Below, in pieces: positions 59,616 through 64,000 of a DNA stretch of 64,000 nt (positions within the stretch are counted from its first letter, which is position 1; each line of letters opens with the position of its first letter). The position numbers and the translations under genes were made by a program. The DNA comes from Microbispora rosea. Lineage in GTDB: Bacteria; Actinomycetota; Actinomycetes; Streptosporangiales; Streptosporangiaceae. The stretch spans positions 264,167-328,166 of the forward strand of contig NZ_FTNI01000005.1 in NCBI RefSeq assembly GCF_900156315.1, written 5' to 3'. A model generated the notes under the pieces. It did no database searches, was not told where the DNA came from, and was given only the letters and a program-made list of their open reading frames with translations.

Positions 59616-60250
59616 GGGATTTCCTTCCGGTTGAGCATCGTGATGACGGGGATGGAGCCGGCGATGCGCAGGGCGGCGATGGGGACGGCCAGAGCCGGCA
59701 CGTCGAGGACCATCGCGGCGGGAAAGAGACCGCCCAGGCCGACGGCCGCCGCCGCCCAGCCCGGGATGGCGCGGGAGCGCCACAGGGACAGCGCCTGCAG
59801 CGCGGAGCCGACGATGAAGAGCGGGAAGAGCAGCAGCGGGAGCAGCGGTGGGCTGTCCAGCCGCCCCGCCAGCTGATCGAGGCCGCCGTGGTCGGGCAGG
59901 CCGTTCATCAGCACCAGCGGGACACTGAGCATGGCGTTGCCGAACATCGCCGTCAGGCCCAGGAAGCCGCAGACCAGCCCGGTGGCGGCCAGCCGGGAGG
60001 ACCGGCGGGCGGCCAACGCCAGCACCACGGCCGAGCCGAACAGGAACGGGAAAGCGAGCGCGGCGAGGTTGAACGACAGCAGCGCCAGGCCGTGGTCGGC
60101 GTCGATGACCTGATAGTCGGGCCTGTCGCCGTTCCAGAGATCCGGCAGGCTGGCCAGGGCCAGCCCGATCAGGGCCGGCCCGGCGATGAGGCTGGCCGTA
60201 GCCAGCAGCGTGCCCATCGGGCGGCGGGTCGTGGTGGTGAGTGCGTTCAT
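59612..60250 (-). CDS. Membrane protein of unknown function
   Basis: 212 residues with about six transmembrane segments (TLLATASLIAGPALIGLALASL, GLALLSFNLAALAFPFLFGSAVVLAL, and others). No family signature is recognised; it resembles small actinobacterial DUF-type integral membrane proteins. It is coupled by ATGA overlap to the signal-peptide gene and diverges, over 133 bp, from the two-component histidine kinase at 60.4 kb, which may control it (inference). Confidence 0.7.
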   Translation of the reverse strand: MNALTTTTRRPMGTLLATASLIAGPALIGLALASLPDLWNGDRPDYQVIDADHGLALLSFNLAALAFPFLFGSAVVLALAARRSSRLAATGLVCGFLGLTAMFGNAMLSVPLVLMNGLPDHGGLDQLAGRLDSPPLLPLLLFPLFIVGSALQALSLWRSRAIPGWAAAAVGLGGLFPAAMVLDVPALAVPIAALRIAGSIPVITMLNRKEIP

Positions 60251-60383
60251 GGGATAGACGATGGCCTCGGCGACGTGTCGCGGTCCTGGGTGGCGGCCCT
60301 GCGGTTGGCTCCGGGTTTTCCCGGAGACGATCGGCGGGTTGCCCCCTTGTGGCAGATGGCGGCCGCAGGCGACGATCGCCTAC

Positions 60384-62384
60384 GTGGAAACTCGCGGCGA
60401 GGTCCTGCGGGCGGCCGGCTGGATCGTCGGCGTGTCTGCGGGGTTGTCAGGACTGCTCGGCCCGGTGCTGGCCCGGGCCTGGGATCCGACCTCGTTCGTC
60501 GGCATCGTGAGCGGATCCGGGGCATGCGTGCTCGGCGCGGTCATCGTGGACCGCAGGCCCGCCAACCGCGCCGCCTGGGGCTTCCTGGCAGGCGGGGTCC
60601 TGATCGTCGCCTTCAGCCTCTGCTACAGCTGGGCCGCCGGCCAGGTCCGCGCAGGGAACGTCGGCTCGCAGGTCGGCACGGTCGCGGCGATCGGAGAGAT
60701 CGTCGGGACGCTGGCCGGGGCGTCGCTGCCGCTGTTTCAGTTCCTGTTCCCGGACGGGCGGCTGCCCTCGCGCCGCTGGCGGCCGGTGTTCGCGCTGTAT
60801 CTGGCCGGATGGCTGGGCGGCGCGGTGGCGGTCGCGGTGGCGCTGTGGCCGCACCGGGTGGCGGCGATCGTCGCCGACAACGGTCCGGTCGACATCGCCA
60901 TCCCGGCCGAGCTGGACGGGCCGCTGCGGGTGATCGCGGCGAGCGAGGCGTTCGCCGCCGTCGCGATGCTGGCCGGGGTGGTGTCGTTGGTGGTACGGCT
61001 GCGCGGGACCCGCGGCCACGAGCGTGCCCAGCTGCGGCTGTCGTTGTGGGGGGTAGTGCTGACCGCCTCGCTGATCGCCGCCACCGCGGCGCTCGCGCAG
61101 GCGGGTCTGGCCGGCGCGGAAACCGTCACGTCGCTGGTCGCGCCGATCCCGTTCCTGGTCGCCGTGACCGTAGCGATGCGCCGGCATCGGCTCTTCGACG
61201 TCGACCGGCTGGTCGGCCAGACCATCACCTACGCGGTCATCACGGCGCTGCTCGTGGGGCTGTACGCGGCCGTCGCGATCGGCGCGGGAGCACTCGCCGC
61301 GCTGCTCGGCATCGGCTCGAGCTGGGCCGTGGCCGCCGCCACGCTGGCCGTGGCTACCGCGTTCCGTCCGCTGCTGCGCGCCGTACGCGCCCTGGTCGAC
61401 CGCCACTTCGACCGGCGAACCTGGCTGGCCGTGCGCGCCATCGACCAGTTCACCCACGACCTGCGCGCGGGAACCGCCTCACCCGCCGACCTGCTGGCGG
61501 CGCTGCGCCGCGCCGTGGACGATCCGACCGCCACGATCGCCTACCTCGACGGTGACGGAATCATCGAGCTGGACGGCACGCCGAGCAGGCCAGGACCGCC
61601 GCGGCTGCGGCGCGAGGTTTCCGCGGGCGGCGCGCCCGTCGCACTCGTCGACCTTGACCAGCGCCTCGCCGACGAACCCCGGCTGGTCGACGCCGCGCTG
61701 ACCGCGGCCGCCCTGCCGCTGGAGAACGCGGCGCTGCACGCCCGCGCCGCCGTACGGCTAGCCGAGGTGACCGCCTCGCGCAACCGCATCGTGCAAGCCG
61801 ACGACAGCAACCGGCGCCGCATCGAACGCGACCTGCACGACGGCCCGCAGCAGCGGCTGGTCGCGCTAGCCCTACGGCTACGGATCGCAGAACGCGACCT
61901 CGCCCCCACCAACCGTCGGACCGCCGCTGTCCTCGGCGAGGCCGTGGCCGAACTGCGCGCCGCCGTGGACGAGCTGCGCGAACTGACCCGCAGCATCCTG
62001 CCCCCAGTCCTGGCCGACGAGGGACTGGCCGTGGCCCTGCGCACCGTCACCGCCCGCCTGCCGATCCCCGTTACCCTCGACATCACCCAGCAGCGCCTGC
62101 CCGACGTCGTCGAGGCCACCGCCTGGTTCTTCACCTGCGAAGCCCTGACCAACGCCGTCAAGCACGCCGCCGCCACCCAGCTGTCGATCACCATCACCCG
62201 CCACCCGGACGACACCGTGGGTGTCGAGGTTCGTGACGACGGGAACGGCGGGGCCGTCCTCGCGCCCGGCGGCGGGTTGCAGGGCCTGGCCGATCGCGTC
62301 GCTGCCGTCAACGGCACCATGCGTGTCGACAGCCGGCCAGGACACGGCACCATCCTGCGAGCGGAGTTGCCATGCGCGTCGTGA
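60384..62384 (+). CDS. Large membrane sensor histidine kinase (HisKA_3 type)
   Basis: 666 residues from GTG 60384 (VETRGEVLRAAGW). About nine transmembrane segments occupy residues 10-330 (unusually many), followed by a cytoplasmic GAF-like region, then the kinase box SNRRRIERDLHDGPQQRLVALALRLRIAERD and HATPase N-box FTCEALTNAVKHAAAT with G-box GGGLQGLADRVAAVNG. Multi-span sensors of this type often detect lipophilic or membrane signals. The start is the least certain part; the frame is open to 60261. Confidence 0.85.
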   Translation: METRGEVLRAAGWIVGVSAGLSGLLGPVLARAWDPTSFVGIVSGSGACVLGAVIVDRRPANRAAWGFLAGGVLIVAFSLCYSWAAGQVRAGNVGSQVGTVAAIGEIVGTLAGASLPLFQFLFPDGRLPSRRWRPVFALYLAGWLGGAVAVAVALWPHRVAAIVADNGPVDIAIPAELDGPLRVIAASEAFAAVAMLAGVVSLVVRLRGTRGHERAQLRLSLWGVVLTASLIAATAALAQAGLAGAETVTSLVAPIPFLVAVTVAMRRHRLFDVDRLVGQTITYAVITALLVGLYAAVAIGAGALAALLGIGSSWAVAAATLAVATAFRPLLRAVRALVDRHFDRRTWLAVRAIDQFTHDLRAGTASPADLLAALRRAVDDPTATIAYLDGDGIIELDGTPSRPGPPRLRREVSAGGAPVALVDLDQRLADEPRLVDAALTAAALPLENAALHARAAVRLAEVTASRNRIVQADDSNRRRIERDLHDGPQQRLVALALRLRIAERDLAPTNRRTAAVLGEAVAELRAAVDELRELTRSILPPVLADEGLAVALRTVTARLPIPVTLDITQQRLPDVVEATAWFFTCEALTNAVKHAAATQLSITITRHPDDTVGVEVRDDGNGGAVLAPGGGLQGLADRVAAVNGTMRVDSRPGHGTILRAELPCAS

Positions 62385-63019
62385 TCGCCGACGACAGCGC
62401 CCTGCTCCGTGAGGGCATCGCGCACCTGCTGGCCAGCGCGGGCCATACCGTCGCCGCCACCGCGGGCACGGCCGACGAACTCCTGGCGCGGGTCGCCGAG
62501 CACCAGCCCGACGTCGCCATCGTCGACATCCGGATGCCGCCCACCCACACCGACGAAGGCCTGCGGGCGGCCACGATCCTCCGCGAGCGGTACCCGCACC
62601 TGGGCATCCTGCTGCTGTCGCAGTGGGTACACGCCGGACGCGCACTCGACCTATTCCGCACTGGCGGCACCGCGCTGGGATACCTGCTCAAGGACCGCGT
62701 CACCGACATCGACGACTTCCTGGACGCGATCCGTCGCATCGCCCGCGGCGGCTGCGTCCTCGACCCCGACGTCATCGCCGCCCTACTCCCCGCCGCGCCG
62801 GGCAAGGATCCCCTGGATCACCTGACCGGCAGGGAACGGCAGGTCCTGGCCCTGATGGCGGAGGGCCGCAGCAACGCGGCCATCGCCGAGCGCCTCTACC
62901 TCGGCCGCAAGACGGTCGAGACGCACGTGAACGCCATCTTCACCAAGCTGGGGCTGGAGCCCGCCGCCGACGACAACCGCCGCGTACGCGCCGTCCTAGC
63001 CTGGCTCCAAACCCCATAG
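62372..63019 (+). CDS. Response regulator (NarL/LuxR type)
   Basis: 215 residues: Asp52 in VAIVDIRMPPTHTDEGLRAATILRERYPHLGILLLSQWV, Lys in GYLLKDRVTDIDDF, LuxR HTH LTGRERQVLALMAEGRSNAAIAERLYLGRKTVETHVNAIFTKLGL. Overlaps the kinase gene by 13 bp. The RMPPTHTDEG block is identical to that in the 47.2-kb regulator, so cargo and host systems are related. Probable targets are the divergent membrane protein operon and itself. Confidence 0.92.
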   Translation: MRVVIADDSALLREGIAHLLASAGHTVAATAGTADELLARVAEHQPDVAIVDIRMPPTHTDEGLRAATILRERYPHLGILLLSQWVHAGRALDLFRTGGTALGYLLKDRVTDIDDFLDAIRRIARGGCVLDPDVIAALLPAAPGKDPLDHLTGRERQVLALMAEGRSNAAIAERLYLGRKTVETHVNAIFTKLGLEPAADDNRRVRAVLAWLQTP

Positions 63020-63199
63020 GGATGCAGCTCACGTAGGTCGAAAAAGGGGCAGCGAGAGCGGTGGTCTCCTGCGGACGGCGTCTACGAAGGAATCCCTCCA
63101 CGGCAACTGCCCTGCCGACGAGCGCCAACCACCGCGGAGTAATTCACGCCACCAAGCCATCGAAGTCACACCCTAGGCCAGGGACTGCGGCGCAATCAG

Positions 63200-63231
63200 A
63201 CCTACCTTGGGGCTGGGGCCACCTTTGGGAG
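63200..63231 (-). repeat. Right terminal inverted repeat
   Basis: Inverted counterpart of 57014-57045: 27 of 32 positions match, with the invariant core CCCCAGCCCCAA and GTAG. Confidence 0.65.
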
Positions 63232-63849
63232 TGGAGGGCCGAGCGGCCGCGCGGGGCCTGGCGGGTCGGTCTCGAACAGCACCGCGTGCTCGACGCCCAG
63301 GAACGCGTCCGGTCCGAGGATCTCCCGCGCTCGCGCGGTGTGCTCCACCGTGACGTGGTAGGTGAGGGCGCCGGCGGAGCGGTCACGGGCCAGTTCGAGC
63401 ATCTTGGGCCCGTACGCCGCCAGGATGCGGCGCATCGGCGTCCGCGGCAGCGGGTTGGACGTCCGCACCGCGTCCATGTCGTCGAGATATGCGGCCATCG
63501 CCGCCAGCGGCGTGACTCCCGGCCTCGGGGCGCCGCCGAAGCCCAGGCCGAGCACGTGCCGTCCGGGGTAGGCGTCGGCCAGGAGCAGTGCGGCGCCGTA
63601 CGCCCACGGGGCCTCGCGCGACCAGATCCGCGCGATGCCGTTGACGACGGCGATCCGCCGGGTGCAGGAGAGCAGGTAACCGGCGTGCGTGAACGCCTCA
63701 CGCCCCGCCAGCTCCGGGATCCAGAACGCAGGCCATCCCCGATCCTCCAGTTCCTGGATCGATTCGCGCATCAGCGCGGCGGGCTGGTGCTCGAAGTCGA
63801 AGGTGTAGACGCCGAACCTGCCCAGGTTCAGGCCGTCGAGGTCGCCCAT
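63202..63849 (-). pseudogene. N-terminal half of LLM-family F420 oxidoreductase (disrupted)
   Basis: The first 190 or so residues are a normal LLM-class (TIGR03620/MSMEG_4141-like) F420 oxidoreductase: LGRFGVYTFDFEHQPAALMRESIQELEDRGWPAFWIPELAGREAFTHAGYLL, ARIWSREAPWAYGAALLLADAYPGRHVLGLGFG, YGPKMLELARDRSAGALTYHVTVEHTARAREILGPDAFLGVEHAVLFETDP. It then runs into the inverted repeat (PLPKVAPAPR, stop). The C-terminal 98 residues are at 56723-57022. ATG 63849 has a strong GAGGAGACACCG site, so the promoter and start are intact. The truncated product probably cannot fold as a full TIM barrel. Confidence 0.84.
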
Positions 63850-63880
63850 CGGTGTCTCCTCGTGCTCGTCTCCGATCTAT

Positions 63881-63908
63881 ATATCGAAGTATCGCAGATT
63901 TTCGATAT
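63881..63908. promoter_or_regulatory. Operator-like 8-bp inverted repeat upstream of the LLM gene
   Basis: ATATCGAA-N12-TTCGATAT is a perfect palindrome in AT-rich DNA directly upstream of the LLM start, with a related half-site AGTATCG inside the spacer. It lies between this gene and the end of a same-strand regulator-like gene at 63950. Confidence 0.55.
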
Positions 63909-63949
63909 GAACCCCAATGCGAGAGCGGGCGTCATGCGACGTCGTGGTT

Positions 63950-64000
63950 CTAGAGCGTCTCCCCCAGGGAGGCGACGAGCCGGGCGATGCGCTCCTCGTC
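63950..64000 (-). CDS. C-terminal end of a gene beginning outside the window
   Basis: Only 16 residues plus stop are visible (DEERIARLVASLGETL), with normal codon bias. The amphipathic ERIARLVASLGE helix suggests the tail of a small regulatory protein such as a TetR/MarR factor, possibly the one acting on the palindrome at 63881. Confidence 0.45.
   Translation of the reverse strand, partial: DEERIARLVASLGETL

Larger units (their letters stand above)
57014..63231. mobile_element. 6.2-kb insertion with inverted ends, interrupting an LLM oxidoreductase gene
   Basis: The two halves of one LLM gene lie on the same strand in the expected order (N-half 63849-63202, C-half 57022-56723). The intervening DNA is bounded by 32-bp imperfect inverted repeats (57014-57045 and 63200-63231, 27/32 identical, core CCCCAGCCCCAA-R-GTAG). 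It carries a collapsed Tn3 transposase, a serine resolvase, a secreted repeat protein, a membrane protein/lectin pseudogene pair, and a two-component system. No clear target duplication is visible. Confidence 0.65.

Noticed and set aside
59888..61555. 555-codon plus-strand frame before and inside the histidine kinase
   Set aside because: Starts antisense to the membrane protein and passes into the kinase in another frame; composition is Arg/Gly-rich with no domain.
57014..63231. Calling the 6.2-kb element a genomic island by tRNA insertion or a phage
   Set aside because: No tRNA gene, integrase of the tyrosine type, or phage structural gene is present; the ends and transposase relic point to a Tn3-like transposon.

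Overview
The window is very GC-rich, uses GC-ending codons, has many GTG starts, and is packed with ECF sigma factors, HisKA_3/NarL two-component pairs, F420-type oxidoreductases, ABC-2 exporters and TetR/MarR/WYL regulators. This points to a chromosomal accessory region of a filamentous actinomycete (Streptosporangiales-like is my inference). No rRNA, tRNA, CRISPR array or replication origin was seen. Layout: 1-7.8 kb holds a LysR/MFS divergent pair, an HSL-type hydrolase with a divergent MarR gene, a fused deazaflavin-nitroreductase/hydrolase, another alpha/beta hydrolase behind a leader-like region, and a VOC protein. 7.8-11.7 kb is one coupled operon (ECF sigma, ZAS anti-sigma, two membrane proteins, ABC ATPase). 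11.8-18.9 kb has a DHA2 exporter, a SigJ/ECF41-type sigma factor divergent from a FAD oxidoreductase, a lipid-kinase-like gene, DUF3224, an RsbW-like ATPase and a universal stress protein. 19.1-21.6 kb is a DrrAB/NodIJ-type exporter operon. 21.7-29.7 kb holds an AlkZ-like glycosylase, an internally deleted aldo/keto reductase, VOC proteins and several regulator-enzyme pairs (WYL/VOC, MmyB/SDR, ArsR-like/cupin). 30-35.9 kb has a two-component system, MarR/epimerase, AraC, VOC and TetR-DUF952, followed by an SMR efflux gene. 36.2-38.1 kb is a lower-GC patch with a Tn3-transposase relic, GtrA and GNAT. 38.1-56.7 kb holds P450/TetR, a radical SAM gene, WYL/epoxide hydrolase, a beta-lactamase-like protein, a second two-component system, a second SnoaL-tailed sigma factor next to a carboxymuconolactone-decarboxylase-like gene, LacI/GH26 mannanase, PhyH, MerR/methyltransferase and a rifampin monooxygenase (Rox). 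56.7-63.8 kb appears to be one LLM-family F420 oxidoreductase gene split by a 6.2-kb insertion. The insertion has 32-bp imperfect inverted ends (27/32) and carries a collapsed Tn3 transposase, a serine resolvase, a secreted repeat protein, a membrane protein coupled to a frameshifted lectin gene, and a two-component system. The main points of interest are: (i) that insertion; (ii) a shared leader/hairpin module in front of rox and in front of the alpha/beta hydrolase at 5.77 kb; (iii) two paralogous WYL regulators whose neighbouring operators share AGGAC-N7-GTCCT; (iv) about ten genes with a TAnnnT-like -10 box 6-8 nt from the start codon, which suggests leaderless transcripts; (v) several gene-level oddities, including a Ddn-hydrolase fusion, a reductase lacking its catalytic Lys/His segment, and an AhpD-like protein lacking its His. 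All functions are inferred from recognisable motifs; no database search was run.
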